Shown: piece by piece, positions 8,343-17,123 of the stretch
How positions within the stretch are numbered: the stretch's first letter is position 1
How the letters are laid out: each line of letters opens with the position of its first letter
Source: Leifsonia sp. TF02-11
GTDB lineage: Bacteria > Actinomycetota > Actinomycetes > Actinomycetales > Microbacteriaceae
Assembly (NCBI RefSeq): GCF_017565305.1
Contig: NZ_JAGEKP010000004.1
Span: forward strand, 434,001 to 498,000
Direction of reading: 5' to 3'
DNA length: 64,000 nt
The notes under the pieces: model-generated
What the model saw: the letters and a program-made list of their open reading frames with translations, nothing else
Told to the model about the DNA's origin: nothing
Databases searched by the model: none
Position numbers and translations under genes: made by a program

Positions 8343-9416
8343 ATGGCACAGGACGAGAACGGCGGTCACGAGCTGACGCCAGCCAGTTCGTCGGCCGTCG
8401 ACGTGCACCGGACCGGAGACCCCGGAACGGCGGTGATCATCCGCGACGCCGTCGAGAACCCCGGTTTCCCGCCGCACCGCCCCCGGGTGACCGACCTCGA
8501 CCCCAAGAAGGAACGGCGCGCCGAGCGCACCGTCTACACGCTGTTCTATCTGTCGATCGCGGGCTCCGTGTGGGCGGTCGCCGCCTACATGGCCTTCCCG
8601 ATCAACGACTCCGACCCGGGCTCCGTGCGACTGAACAACCTGTTCATCGGCCTCGGCATCGCCCTGGCGCTGCTCGCCATCGGCATCGGCGCCGTGCACT
8701 GGGGCAAGGCTCTGATGCACGAGAAGGAGGGCGTCGACCTCCGCCACCCGGTGCGCGGCTCCGAGCAGACCACCGAGCGCGCCGCGGAGATCTTCCGCCA
8801 GGCCGACCAGGAGTCCGGCTTCAACCGCCGCACCCTGGTGCGCAACAGCCTCATCGGCGCGCTGATCGCGTTCCCGCTCCCCGCCGTCGTCCTGTTCCGC
8901 GGCCTCGCGCCGCAGGGCGAAGACCCGGCAGAGCTGCTCTCGCAGACGATGTGGGCCAAGGGCATCCGCCTGACGCGCGACCCCTCCGGCACCCCGATCA
9001 AGGCGTCCGACGTCACGCTGGGCAGCGCCTTCCACGTCATCCCGGAGGGTCTGAACGACGCTCCCGACATGCTCGAGCAGAAGGCCAAGGCGGCCGTGCT
9101 GCTCATGCGCCTCAAGCCCGAAGACCTGCACGTCTCCAAGGGCCGCGAGAACTGGAACTACGACGGCATCGTCGCCTACTCCAAGATCTGCACGCACGTC
9201 GGGTGCCCCGTGGCGCTCTACGAGCAGCAGACCCACCACCTGCTGTGCCCGTGCCACCAGTCGCAGTTCGACATCACGCACGAGGCAGAGGTCATCTTCG
9301 GACCGGCGAAGCGGCCACTGCCGCAGCTGCCGATCACCGTTGACGCCGACGGATACCTGGTCGCCCGCAGCGACTTCCACGAGCCCGTCGGCCCGAGCTT
9401 CTGGGAGCGCCATTGA
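8343..9416 (+). CDS. qcrA: Cytochrome bc1 complex Rieske iron-sulfur subunit
   Basis: This 357-residue protein carries the [2Fe-2S] cluster that takes the first electron from menaquinol. Actinobacterial QcrA has a long N-terminal part with three membrane helices. They are visible here at about residues 64-85, 98-118 and 165-185. The cluster ligands are in CTHVGC (283-288) and CPCHQSQFD (302-310). A strong AGAAGGAG site precedes ATG 8343. The stop overlaps the TTG start of qcrB, so the two are translationally coupled. Confidence 0.95.
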   Translation: MAQDENGGHELTPASSSAVDVHRTGDPGTAVIIRDAVENPGFPPHRPRVTDLDPKKERRAERTVYTLFYLSIAGSVWAVAAYMAFPINDSDPGSVRLNNLFIGLGIALALLAIGIGAVHWGKALMHEKEGVDLRHPVRGSEQTTERAAEIFRQADQESGFNRRTLVRNSLIGALIAFPLPAVVLFRGLAPQGEDPAELLSQTMWAKGIRLTRDPSGTPIKASDVTLGSAFHVIPEGLNDAPDMLEQKAKAAVLLMRLKPEDLHVSKGRENWNYDGIVAYSKICTHVGCPVALYEQQTHHLLCPCHQSQFDITHEAEVIFGPAKRPLPQLPITVDADGYLVARSDFHEPVGPSFWERH

Positions 9417-11032
9417 GCACCACGACCGCCGCACCTCCTGCGGCAGAAACCACGGTCAAGAGCGGCGGCTTCACAGCGGCGGCCGCCAACTACATCGAGG
9501 ACCGCACCAGCATCTCCGGCGCGGTCAAGGAGTTCGGTCGCAAGATCTTCCCGGACCACTGGTCCTTCCTCCTCGGTGAGGTCGCCCTCTACAGCTTCAT
9601 CGTCATCCTGCTGACGGGAACGTTCCTGACGTTCTTCTTCCAGGCGTCGATGGCCGAGGTCGTCTACAACGGCTCCTACGTGCCGCTCAAGGGCATCCAC
9701 ATGTCCGCGGCGATGGAGTCCACGCTGAACATCTCGTTCGAGGTGCGCGGCGGCCTGCTCGTGCGCCAGATCCACCACTGGGCGGCTCTGCTCTTCGTGG
9801 CGGCGATCGGCCTGCACATGCTCCGCATCTTCTTCACGGGTGCGTTCCGCAAGCCGCGCGAGCTCAACTGGGTGATCGGCTTCACGCTGTTCATCCTCGC
9901 GATGGCCGAGGGCTTCACGGGCTACTCGCTCCCCGACGACCTCCTGTCGGGCAACGGCCTCCGCATCATCGACGGCCTCATCAAGGGCCTCCCCGTCGTC
10001 GGCACCTGGATCTCCTTCCTGCTGTTCGGCGGCGAGTTCCCCGGCACCGCGATCGTCGGACGCCTCTACACGCTGCACATCCTGCTGCTGCCCGCGCTCG
10101 TGGTCGCGTTCATCGCACTGCACCTGGTGTTCGTGGTCGTCCACAAGCACACGCAGTACGCCGCGCCCGGTCGCACGCAGGGCAACGTCGTCGGCTACCC
10201 GGTGCTCCCGGTGTACGCGGCGAAGGCCGGCGGCTTCTTCTTCATCGTGTTCGGTGTCGTCGCGCTCATGGCGTCGCTCTTCACCATCAACCCGATCTGG
10301 AACTACGGGCCGTACGACCCCTCTCCCGTGTCCGCCGGTACACAGCCCGACTGGTACATCGGCTTCGCGGACGGCGCCCTGCGCCTGGTTCCGCCGGGCT
10401 GGGAGTTCGTCTGGCTCAACCGCACCTGGTCGTTCAACATCATCGTGCCGGTCGCCATCCTCGGTCTCTTCATCGTGACCGTGATGATCTACCCCTTCAT
10501 CGAGGCGTGGATCACCGGCGACAAGCGCGAGCACCACATCCTCGACCGCCCGCGCAACGCGGCGACCCGCACCGCCATCGGCGCTGCCGGCGTGACCTTC
10601 TACGCGGTCTTCTGGGCGGCGGCGTCGTCCGACATCATCGCGACGCACTTCATGCTGACCATGGAGGGCGTGATCCACACCCTCCAGGCGCTGTTGTTCA
10701 TCGGTCCGGTGGTGGCGTACTTCCTCACAAAGCGTGTCTGCCTCGCGCTGCAGAAGAAGGACCGCTCTGTCGCCCTGCACGGCTACGAGACCGGCCGCAT
10801 CGTCAAGCTCCCCGGTGGCGAGTTCATCGAGGTGCACGAGCAGCTCAGCGACTACGAGCGCTGGCGCCTGGTCAGCTACGAGGCGTACGAGCCGCTGATG
10901 ATCCGCCCGAACAAGCGCGGCAAGATCACGGCAGGAACGCGGATGCGCGCAAGCCTGTCCCGCTGGTTCTTCGAAGACCGGCTGGTACCGCCGACCCGCG
11001 GAGAACTTGAGTCGGGTCACGGACACCACTGA
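9413..11032 (+). CDS. qcrB: Cytochrome bc1 complex cytochrome b subunit
   Basis: This 539-residue polytopic subunit binds the two b haems and the quinol sites. Haem-ligand histidines lie in RQIHHWAALLFVAAIGLHML and in LYTLHILLLPALVVAFIALH (both four-helix-bundle segments); GYSLPDDLLSGNGLR and the PDWYIGF region are also typical. The C-terminus extends well past the b6/f-like core, as in other actinobacterial QcrB proteins. The start is TTG 9413, overlapping the qcrA TGA. A strong terminator hairpin follows 18 bp after the stop and closes the operon. Confidence 0.96.
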   Translation: MSTTTAAPPAAETTVKSGGFTAAAANYIEDRTSISGAVKEFGRKIFPDHWSFLLGEVALYSFIVILLTGTFLTFFFQASMAEVVYNGSYVPLKGIHMSAAMESTLNISFEVRGGLLVRQIHHWAALLFVAAIGLHMLRIFFTGAFRKPRELNWVIGFTLFILAMAEGFTGYSLPDDLLSGNGLRIIDGLIKGLPVVGTWISFLLFGGEFPGTAIVGRLYTLHILLLPALVVAFIALHLVFVVVHKHTQYAAPGRTQGNVVGYPVLPVYAAKAGGFFFIVFGVVALMASLFTINPIWNYGPYDPSPVSAGTQPDWYIGFADGALRLVPPGWEFVWLNRTWSFNIIVPVAILGLFIVTVMIYPFIEAWITGDKREHHILDRPRNAATRTAIGAAGVTFYAVFWAAASSDIIATHFMLTMEGVIHTLQALLFIGPVVAYFLTKRVCLALQKKDRSVALHGYETGRIVKLPGGEFIEVHEQLSDYERWRLVSYEAYEPLMIRPNKRGKITAGTRMRASLSRWFFEDRLVPPTRGELESGHGHH

Positions 11033-11050
11033 TCCATCCAGCTCCCCGTG

Positions 11051-11083
11051 AAGGCGCCGGTGCAGTCTCTGCACCGGCGCCTT
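11051..11083 (+). terminator. Hairpin terminator after qcrB
   Basis: This is a perfect 15-bp inverted repeat: arms 11051-11065 and 11069-11083, with a 3-nt loop TCT. It sits 18 bp past the qcrB stop and 31 bp before rlmA. The 3' side lacks a long T run (CTTCG follows). In high-GC actinobacteria such strong stems are common terminators. It separates the respiratory operon from rlmA. Confidence 0.8.
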
Positions 11084-11114
11084 CGCCGCTCCACCCGCAG
11101 ACGAGAGGACGTCG

Positions 11115-11927
11115 ATGGCCGACCTGACCCGTCTCGCATCCTGGCTGCGCTGCCCCGTGTGCGGCCACGACCTCGAACAGGTCGACCGGCTCACGCTCGG
11201 CTGTGACGCCGGCCATCGCCACGATGTGAACAAGCGCGGCTACGTGTCCCTGCTCGGCGGTGGCAGCAAGTTCCTGGGCGACACCGCCGACATGCTCGAC
11301 GCGCGGGACGCGGTGCTCGAGCGCGGCTCGTACTCCCCCATCGCGGACGGCCTGGTCGCCGCAGCCGCGCCGATGGAGGCCGCGCGCATCCTCGACGCCG
11401 GTGCCGGCACCGGCTACTACCTTCGCGCGCTCCTTTCCGCTGCGCCCGGAGCAGACGGCCTCGCCCTGGATCTCTCCCCCGCCGCAGTGACCAGGGCCGT
11501 GCGCTCGTCCCCGCGCATCGACGGACTCGTCGCCGACACCTGGCGCCCGCTCCCGGTCCGTTCGGCCAGCGTCGATCTCGTCGTCGACGTGTTCGCTCCA
11601 CGCAACCTCCCCGAGTTCCGCCGGGTACTGCGCCCCGGCGGCAGGCTCGTCGTCGTCGTGCCCCGCGAGGACCACCTGGCCTCGCTGCGTCGGGAGGGGA
11701 CAATGCTGGACATCCCCGCAGACAAGGGCGACGAGGTGAGCGCCGCCGCTGCGGCCCTGTACGCCCCTCTCGCGCGCGAACGCATCACCTACGCCCTCCC
11801 GGTCGATGAGACCCTCCGACGCGCCCTGACCGCCATGGGGCCCTCGGCACGCCACGCGGACGCCACGCCCGCCGAGGTGGCGGAGACGACCGTCTCGGTC
11901 GACGTGCTCTCCTTCGTCGCCCGCTGA
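11115..11927 (+). CDS. rlmA: RlmA-type 23S rRNA guanine-N1 methyltransferase
   Basis: This 270-residue protein matches the RlmA(I)/(II) family, which methylates N1 of G745 or G748 in 23S rRNA; some actinobacterial members affect macrolide response. The N-terminus has the zinc-binding pattern LRCPVCGHDL followed by LGCDAGHRHDVNKRGYVSLL, diagnostic for the family. A Rossmann SAM-binding domain follows with ILDAGAGTGYYLRAL (about residues 94-108) and FAPRNLPEFRRVLRPGGRLV. The GAGAGGAC sequence before ATG 11115 is a good ribosome site. Whether it targets G745 or G748 cannot be told by eye. Confidence 0.88.
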   Translation: MADLTRLASWLRCPVCGHDLEQVDRLTLGCDAGHRHDVNKRGYVSLLGGGSKFLGDTADMLDARDAVLERGSYSPIADGLVAAAAPMEAARILDAGAGTGYYLRALLSAAPGADGLALDLSPAAVTRAVRSSPRIDGLVADTWRPLPVRSASVDLVVDVFAPRNLPEFRRVLRPGGRLVVVVPREDHLASLRREGTMLDIPADKGDEVSAAAAALYAPLARERITYALPVDETLRRALTAMGPSARHADATPAEVAETTVSVDVLSFVAR

Positions 11928-12013
11928 GCTCCGGCCGGCGCGTCGATGGGCGGATCCACCGGCCCGCGCGGTCGCGACCACCCGTCTGGCACCCTCCGGC
12001 CGGATACGTCACC

Positions 12014-13312
12014 ATGTCTGACATGGCAGAGGTGATGCTTGCAGTCATGCCGTTCTCCGGTCATGTCGCGCCCATGCGGGCGGTCGCACGCGCCTTCGCT
12101 GCCGCTGGGCACCGGGTTCGCGTGTACACAGGGTCAGCCCACGCCGACGCGTTCCGAGCCGACGGGGTGGAAGCGGTGCTCTGGGTGCGGGCGCCCGACT
12201 TCGATGAGAACGATCTGCCTGCGACCTTCCCGCGGCTGCGCGGCCGCAAGGGTGCCCGCCAGATGATGGTGAACGTCGAGGACCTTTTCGTCCGAACGGG
12301 AGCCGCGCAGTGCGCCGACCTGACGGCGTCCTTCGACGCACGGCCCTGGGATGTCCTGGTCGCCGACGGTCTCTCCGTCGGCGCGCATCTGGCCGCCGAA
12401 CGGACCGGTACTCCGCGGGTCACCGTCGCGCTCGTCCCCCTCGCCACGCCGTCCCCCGGTGCACCTCCGCCCGGCCTGGGCCTGCAACCGGCGACGTCGG
12501 TGCTCGGTCGCCTGCGGGACCGCGCACTCTGGGCGGCGCTTTCGGCCGTATCCCGCCCGATTCAGCGCGCGTTCCACGAGCAGCGCGCCCTCGCCGGCCT
12601 CCCGACTGCGGTGCTCACCCTCCAGGAAGCGCTGTATTCACGCGATCTCGTGTGCGCCAGCGGTGTCGAACACTTGGAGTACCCCCGGCCTCAGTGGCCG
12701 GGTCGGATCGTCTGGGTGGGCGAGCTCACGGACCATGCCGGCAGCGGCATTCCGGAACCCGGGTGGTGGCCGGAATCGCTCGCGGACCCGCGTCCCGTGG
12801 TGCACGTGACTCAAGGCACCCAGAATGTGGATCCAACCGACCTCATCCGCCCGACCTTCACAGCTCTCGGACGTCAGCGGGTGCAACTCGCCGTAGCTAC
12901 CGGGGTGCGCGGGAACCGCGAGTTGCCGTTCCCTGCGCCACCGAACGCCCGCGTCGCAGACCTGCTTCCGTACGATCGGCTGCTGCCCCGCATCGACGTG
13001 ATGGTGACCAATGGCGGGTGGGGTGGCGTATTGGCTGCGCTGCACCACGGCGTTCCTCTGGTGGTCGCGGGCGGGGACCTGGACAAGCCGGAGATCGCAG
13101 CCCGCGTCGAGTGGGCCGGCGCCGGACTGAATCTGCGCACGGGAAGGCCATCCGCTCGCGCGATCCTGCGCGCCTGGCGGCGGGTCTCCGCCGAGGCGAA
13201 CTACCGGACAGTCGCCGAACGCATCGGCGAGGCCCTCCGCGTGCATGACGGACCCCGCGAAGTCGTCGAGCACACAGAGGCTCTCCTCGCTTCACGCTCA
13301 AGCGGCTCGTGA
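12014..13312 (+). CDS. UGT/MGT-type glycosyltransferase (GT1)
   Basis: This 432-residue protein has a GT-B fold. The N-terminal domain begins MLAVMPFSGHVAPMRAVARA with the family's catalytic-region histidine (GHV), and the C-terminal nucleotide-sugar domain has HVTQGTQNVDP, LPRIDVMVTNGGWGGVLAAL and HHGVPLVVAGGDLDKPEIAA. This resembles macrolide, sterol and carotenoid glycosyltransferases, which transfer sugars from UDP- or dTDP-sugars to lipophilic acceptors. The acceptor is unknown. It stands alone between rlmA and the aa3 oxidase genes, with no sugar-nucleotide or polyketide genes nearby, and is closed by a large hairpin. An internal ATG at 12023 is an alternative start. It may be a lineage-specific insertion. 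Confidence 0.8.
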   Translation: MSDMAEVMLAVMPFSGHVAPMRAVARAFAAAGHRVRVYTGSAHADAFRADGVEAVLWVRAPDFDENDLPATFPRLRGRKGARQMMVNVEDLFVRTGAAQCADLTASFDARPWDVLVADGLSVGAHLAAERTGTPRVTVALVPLATPSPGAPPPGLGLQPATSVLGRLRDRALWAALSAVSRPIQRAFHEQRALAGLPTAVLTLQEALYSRDLVCASGVEHLEYPRPQWPGRIVWVGELTDHAGSGIPEPGWWPESLADPRPVVHVTQGTQNVDPTDLIRPTFTALGRQRVQLAVATGVRGNRELPFPAPPNARVADLLPYDRLLPRIDVMVTNGGWGGVLAALHHGVPLVVAGGDLDKPEIAARVEWAGAGLNLRTGRPSARAILRAWRRVSAEANYRTVAERIGEALRVHDGPREVVEHTEALLASRSSGS

Positions 13313-13338
13313 GTGCGACAATCACCCGCCGAACGAAC

Positions 13339-13392
13339 AACTGCTCCCCGGGAGCTCGGACGGGAAACCCATCCGGCTCACGGGGAGCAGTT
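13339..13392. terminator. Large bidirectional hairpin between convergent genes
   Basis: Outer arms AACTGCTCCCCG (13339-13350) and CGGGGAGCAGTT (13381-13392) pair perfectly over 12 bp. Inside, GAGC/GCTC and CGGA-GGG/CCC-TCCG segments around an AAA loop can extend the stem with small interruptions. It lies between the converging ends of the glycosyltransferase gene (plus strand) and ctaF (minus strand). It is flanked by AA on one side and TT on the other, so it could terminate both. Confidence 0.72.
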
Positions 13393-13426
13393 CACAACAT
13401 CGGGGCGTACCCCGGCAAAGCGTGGA

Positions 13427-13849
13427 TCAGCGGGCGAAGAAGCCCCGGTAGTACTCGTAGACCCAGCCGACGATGCAGACCAGCGCGAAGGCCACACCGA
13501 TGAAGCAGATCCAGAAGCCGACGGCGAGGCCGAGCATCACCAGAGCCGCTGCGGCCGCCAGGGCGACCGGCCACCAGCTCCACGGGGAGAAGTGCCCCAG
13601 CTCGGGGTCGCCGTCGTCGATGTTCGCGTCGAGCTTGTCCTCCGGCAGCTCACCGCCCTGCGACGCGTGCGAGCGTCCCACGTAGAACGCGATGAACGCC
13701 GCGAGGATCGCGCTCAGCGTGAGCGCCACCGTGCCGACCCACTCGACCTTCATGTGCATCGGGTCGAGCAGACTCCACAGCGTGTAGACGATCGCCGAGA
13801 GAAGGAAGAAGATCGCGAGGATCCAGAAGAGGATTGCGTTGGCTCTCAT
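13427..13849 (-). CDS. ctaF: Cytochrome c oxidase subunit IV (actinobacterial)
   Basis: This 140-residue membrane protein is the small fourth subunit of the actinobacterial aa3 oxidase. Its first helix (MRANAILFWILAIFFLLSA) is followed by a second around residues 32-52. A polar loop carries the typical GGELPEDKLDANIDDGDPEL and GHFSPWSWWPVALA, and the last helices end in EYYRGFFAR. The gene follows ctaD by 4 bp, giving the order ctaC-ctaD-ctaF. Confidence 0.93.
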   Translation of the reverse strand: MRANAILFWILAIFFLLSAIVYTLWSLLDPMHMKVEWVGTVALTLSAILAAFIAFYVGRSHASQGGELPEDKLDANIDDGDPELGHFSPWSWWPVALAAAAALVMLGLAVGFWICFIGVAFALVCIVGWVYEYYRGFFAR

Positions 13850-13853
13850 GGGT

Positions 13854-15605
13854 TCACTTCACCTTGCTGTCTGCAATGTCGAGCACCGGGGCGTCGGGAG
13901 CGTCCTTGCCGCCACCCACGCCGATCGGGATGCCGGCCTCCGGGTGGTTCAGATCGAACGCCGGCGACTCCGAACGGATGCGCGGGATCGACGTGAAGTT
14001 GTGCCGCGGCGGCGGGCAGGAGGTCGCCCACTCGAGCGAGCGGCCGTAGCCCCACGGGTCGTTGACCGTGACCTTCGGCGCATTGCGGGCCGTGAGGTAG
14101 ACGTTGACGAAGAACGGGATCATCGAGACGGCGAGGATGCCCGCACCGATCGAGGAGACCTGGTTCATCCAGGTGAAGCCGTCGGACGGCAGGTAGGTCG
14201 CGTACCGCCGGGGCATGCCCACGACACCCAGCCAGTGCTGGATGAGGAACGTCGTGTGGAACCCGATGAACAGCAACCAGAAGTGCCACTTGCCCAGCCG
14301 GTCGTTGAGCATCTTGCCCGTCCACTTGGGCCACCAGAAGTAGAACCCGGCGAACATCGCGAACACGACGGTTCCGAACACCACGTAGTGGAAGTGCGCG
14401 ACGACGAAGTACGTGTCGGACACGTGGAAGTCGAGCGGCGGCGACGCGAGGATGACACCCGTCAGACCACCGAACGTGAACGTGATGAGGAAGCCGATCG
14501 ACCACAGCATGGGCGACTCGAAGGTCAGCGAGCCCCGCCACATCGTGCCGATCCAGTTGAAGATCTTCACGCCGGTCGGAACCGCGATGAGCATGGTCAT
14601 CAGCGAGAACCAGGGCAGCAGGACCGAGCCGGTCACGTACATGTGGTGCGCCCACACGGTGACGGACAGGGCGGCGATCGAGATCGTCGCGTAGATCAGC
14701 GTCTTGTACCCGAAGATCGGCTTGCGGCTGAACACCGGGAAGATCTCGGACACGATGCCGAAGAACGGCAGCGCGATGATGTAGACCTCCGGATGCCCGA
14801 AGAACCAGAACAGGTGCTGCCAGAGCAGGGCGCCACCGTTGGCCGCGTCGTAGATGTGCGCACCGAACACGCGGTCGGCGGCGAGCGCGAAGAGCGCCGC
14901 GGCGAGGACCGGGAAGGCCATGAGCACGAGGATGGACGTGACCAGGATGTTCCAGGTGAAGATCGGCATGCGGAACATGGTCATGCCCGGGGCGCGCATC
15001 GTGATGATGGTGGTGATGAAGTTCACCGCACCGAGGATGGTTCCGAAGCCCGACAGGCCGAGGCCGACGACCCAGAGGTTGCCTCCGACTCCCGGTGAGA
15101 ACGTCGTGCTCGACAGGGGCGCATAGGCGAACCAGCCGAACGACGCCGCACCCTGCGGGGTGAGGAATCCGGCGACCGCGATCAGCGAGCCGAACGAGTA
15201 GAACCAGTACGCCAGCGCGTTCAGACGCGGGAACGCCACGTCGGGGGCGCCGATCTGCAGCGGCATGAGCACGTTGGCGAAGCCGGCGAACAGCGGGGTC
15301 GCGAACATCAGCAGCATGATCGTGCCGTGCATCGTGAAGAGCTGGTTGTACTGCTCCTTGGTGCCGACCACCGCAAGGCCCGGCTCGAACAGCTGGGCGC
15401 GGATGATCAGCGCCATGACGCCGCCGATCAGGAAGTAGATGAACGACGAGATGAGGTACATGTACCCGATCGTCTTGTGGTCCGTCGACGTGATGTAGTT
15501 CACGAGGATGTTGCCCTTGCGCTCCACCCCGTTCGCGGTGAGGAGCGTGGGCTTCGGAGCTGCAGGAGCGGTGGTCGCTCCCGGCGCCGGTGCTGTCGTC
15601 GTCAT
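13854..15605 (-). CDS. ctaD: Cytochrome c oxidase subunit I (aa3 type)
   Basis: This 583-residue catalytic subunit holds haem a, haem a3 and CuB. Conserved elements include [15 protein letters not shown] (haem a histidine), [19 protein letters not shown] with the CuB His and cross-linked Tyr, [10 protein letters not shown] with the two further CuB histidines, and [16 protein letters not shown] with the haem a3/haem a ligands. Twelve hydrophobic segments are discernible. It reduces O2 to water with proton pumping, fed by QcrC. It lies 25 bp downstream of ctaC and 4 bp upstream of ctaF. Confidence 0.97.
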   Translation of the reverse strand: MTTTAPAPGATTAPAAPKPTLLTANGVERKGNILVNYITSTDHKTIGYMYLISSFIYFLIGGVMALIIRAQLFEPGLAVVGTKEQYNQLFTMHGTIMLLMFATPLFAGFANVLMPLQIGAPDVAFPRLNALAYWFYSFGSLIAVAGFLTPQGAASFGWFAYAPLSSTTFSPGVGGNLWVVGLGLSGFGTILGAVNFITTIITMRAPGMTMFRMPIFTWNILVTSILVLMAFPVLAAALFALAADRVFGAHIYDAANGGALLWQHLFWFFGHPEVYIIALPFFGIVSEIFPVFSRKPIFGYKTLIYATISIAALSVTVWAHHMYVTGSVLLPWFSLMTMLIAVPTGVKIFNWIGTMWRGSLTFESPMLWSIGFLITFTFGGLTGVILASPPLDFHVSDTYFVVAHFHYVVFGTVVFAMFAGFYFWWPKWTGKMLNDRLGKWHFWLLFIGFHTTFLIQHWLGVVGMPRRYATYLPSDGFTWMNQVSSIGAGILAVSMIPFFVNVYLTARNAPKVTVNDPWGYGRSLEWATSCPPPRHNFTSIPRIRSESPAFDLNHPEAGIPIGVGGGKDAPDAPVLDIADSKVK

Positions 15606-15630
15606 GCGTCTGTCCTACTCGTTGCCGGAA

Positions 15631-16518
15631 TCACTCGTTGCCCGTGGGGGCGCCCGTGCCGGGCAGGTTGTTGTTGCGGTCGTACTCCGACCCCAGCTGA
15701 CCCTCGAAACCCTTGTCGCGGAGGGACTGGATGTGAGCGTCGTACTCGCTCTGCGACACGATCTTCACGTTGAAGAGCATCGCCGAGTGGTACTCGCCGC
15801 ACAGCTCGGCGCACTTGCCGACGAAGGTTCCCGTGCGGCCGGTGGTCGAGAAGTACATGTAGTTCGTCTTGCCCGGGATGACGTCCTTCTTGTAGAGGAA
15901 GGCGGGCACCCAGAAGGAGTGGATCACGTCGCGCGAGTCGAGCTGGATCGTGACCTTCTTGTTCTCGGGCAGGTAGAGCGTGGGGATCTGGCTCTCCTGG
16001 ACCGTGCCGGGTGCGGCGTTCGCGTCGTCGGGCTGAGCCTGGATTCCCGGGTCGTACACGTTGTCGGTGACGTAGTTGAAGTCCCACGCCCACTGCTTGG
16101 CGTAGACCTGGATCTTGAGGTCCGGGTTGGCGTAGGGCTGCTCGATGGCGTTCTGGTCACGCGCGGTGAAGGCGAAGAAGCCGAGCACCAGGATGAGCGG
16201 CACGATCGTGTAGAAGATCTCGATCGGCATGTTGTAGCGCAGCTGCACCGGCAGGCCGGTCTGGCCCTTGCGGCGCCGGTAGACGATGACCGCCCAGAGG
16301 ATCAGGCCCCACACGACGATGCCCACGATGAGAAGGACGATCCAGCTCGTCACCCAGAGACCGCTGATGCGGTCCGTGTGGTTCGTGACGGGCTGCTCGC
16401 CCTCGACGAAGCCCGGCAGGAAGCCGTGGAGCTGGGCCTGCGTGCAGCCCGCGAGGACGAGAGCGAGTGTCGCTGCGATCGGGATGGCAGCCCATCGGAG
16501 ACGGCGATTGTGACGCAC
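15631..16518 (-). CDS. ctaC: Cytochrome c oxidase subunit II (CuA lipoprotein)
   Basis: This 295-residue protein has a lipoprotein signal peptide: lipobox LAGC with Cys25. Two membrane helices follow at about 52-80 and 97-119, then an extracytoplasmic CuA domain. CuA ligands are seen as H200 and in CAELCGEYHSAM (C236, C240, H244, M247), with E238 as the carbonyl ligand position. It accepts electrons from QcrC and passes them to CtaD. The start is GTG 16518 with GAAAGGTC upstream as the ribosome site. It is the first gene of ctaC-ctaD-ctaF. Confidence 0.96.
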   Translation of the reverse strand: MRHNRRLRWAAIPIAATLALVLAGCTQAQLHGFLPGFVEGEQPVTNHTDRISGLWVTSWIVLLIVGIVVWGLILWAVIVYRRRKGQTGLPVQLRYNMPIEIFYTIVPLILVLGFFAFTARDQNAIEQPYANPDLKIQVYAKQWAWDFNYVTDNVYDPGIQAQPDDANAAPGTVQESQIPTLYLPENKKVTIQLDSRDVIHSFWVPAFLYKKDVIPGKTNYMYFSTTGRTGTFVGKCAELCGEYHSAMLFNVKIVSQSEYDAHIQSLRDKGFEGQLGSEYDRNNNLPGTGAPTGNE

Positions 16519-16543
16519 CGGTGACCTTTCGAGAGACTCGGGG

Positions 16544-16562
16544 ACAGTTCACATGCAACTGT
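16544..16562. promoter_or_regulatory. Dyad ACAGTT-N7-AACTGT in the ctaC promoter region
   Basis: Six-base inverted arms (16544-16549 and 16557-16562) separated by seven bases lie 26-44 bp upstream of the ctaC GTG. Read on the minus strand, one arm overlaps TACAGT, a good -10 hexamer. The dyad is therefore placed like an operator covering the promoter. No known regulator is assigned. Confidence 0.35.
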
Positions 16563-16611
16563 ATGTGGCGTTCTCTACCCTACTCCGCCGGACACCCGGT
16601 TTTGAACACAA

Positions 16612-16636
16612 AGGGCCGCCCACGCGGGGCGGCCCT
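16612..16636 (-). terminator. Hairpin terminator after erpA
   Basis: Arms AGGGCCGCCC (16612-16621) and GGGCGGCCCT (16627-16636) pair over 10 bp around a 5-nt loop. On the minus strand the stem is followed by TTTGTGTT. It lies 27 bp past the erpA stop and separates that transcript from ctaC. Confidence 0.78.
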
Positions 16637-16662
16637 GAGGTGTTTTCTATGCTATGGACGAC

Positions 16663-17019
16663 TCAGTGGAACGAGTCTCCGCAGGCGCACGAACCCGTCG
16701 CGTTGGGGTTGTCGATGGTGAAACCCTGCTTCTGGATGGTGTCCTCGAAGTCGATCGTCGCGCCGTCCAGGTAGGGCACGCTCATCTTGTCGACGATGAC
16801 CTCGACCCCGTCGAAGTCCACCGTTGCGTCGCCGTCGAGCATGCGCTCGTCGAAGTACAGCTGGTAGATCAGGCCGGAGCAGCCGCCGGGCTGGACGGCG
16901 ACGCGCAGGCGCAGGTCGTCGCGGCCTTCCTGCTCGAGCAGGCTCTTGACCTTGCCTGCGGCATTGTCGGTCAGGCCGACGCCGTGGGGCTTGGTCGCGG
17001 TCAGCGCTGTGTCGGTCAT
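16663..17019 (-). CDS. erpA: HesB/IscA-family iron-sulfur cluster insertion protein
   Basis: This 118-residue A-type carrier delivers Fe-S clusters to target proteins. The family motif is visible: GLTDNAAGKVKSLLEQEG at the start, VQPGGCSGLIYQLYFDE with the first cysteine, and NPNATGSCACGDSFH with the C-x-C pair at the end. The frame is open far upstream. ATG 17019 is chosen because MTDTALTATKPHGVGLT gives normal family length. It lies downstream of the M20 peptidase on the same strand and next to the aa3/bc1 genes. Calling it ErpA rather than IscA is by similarity to actinobacterial annotation only. Confidence 0.9.
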   Translation of the reverse strand: MTDTALTATKPHGVGLTDNAAGKVKSLLEQEGRDDLRLRVAVQPGGCSGLIYQLYFDERMLDGDATVDFDGVEVIVDKMSVPYLDGATIDFEDTIQKQGFTIDNPNATGSCACGDSFH

Positions 17020-17123
17020 GGGGCTCCTCACACGAGTGTCGAGAGTTCGATTGCGAAATCTGGGTCGATTGTACGTCTCTTCGATGCAAGATCGCTCAGC
17101 GGCGCGAGATCGACCGCGGGCGC

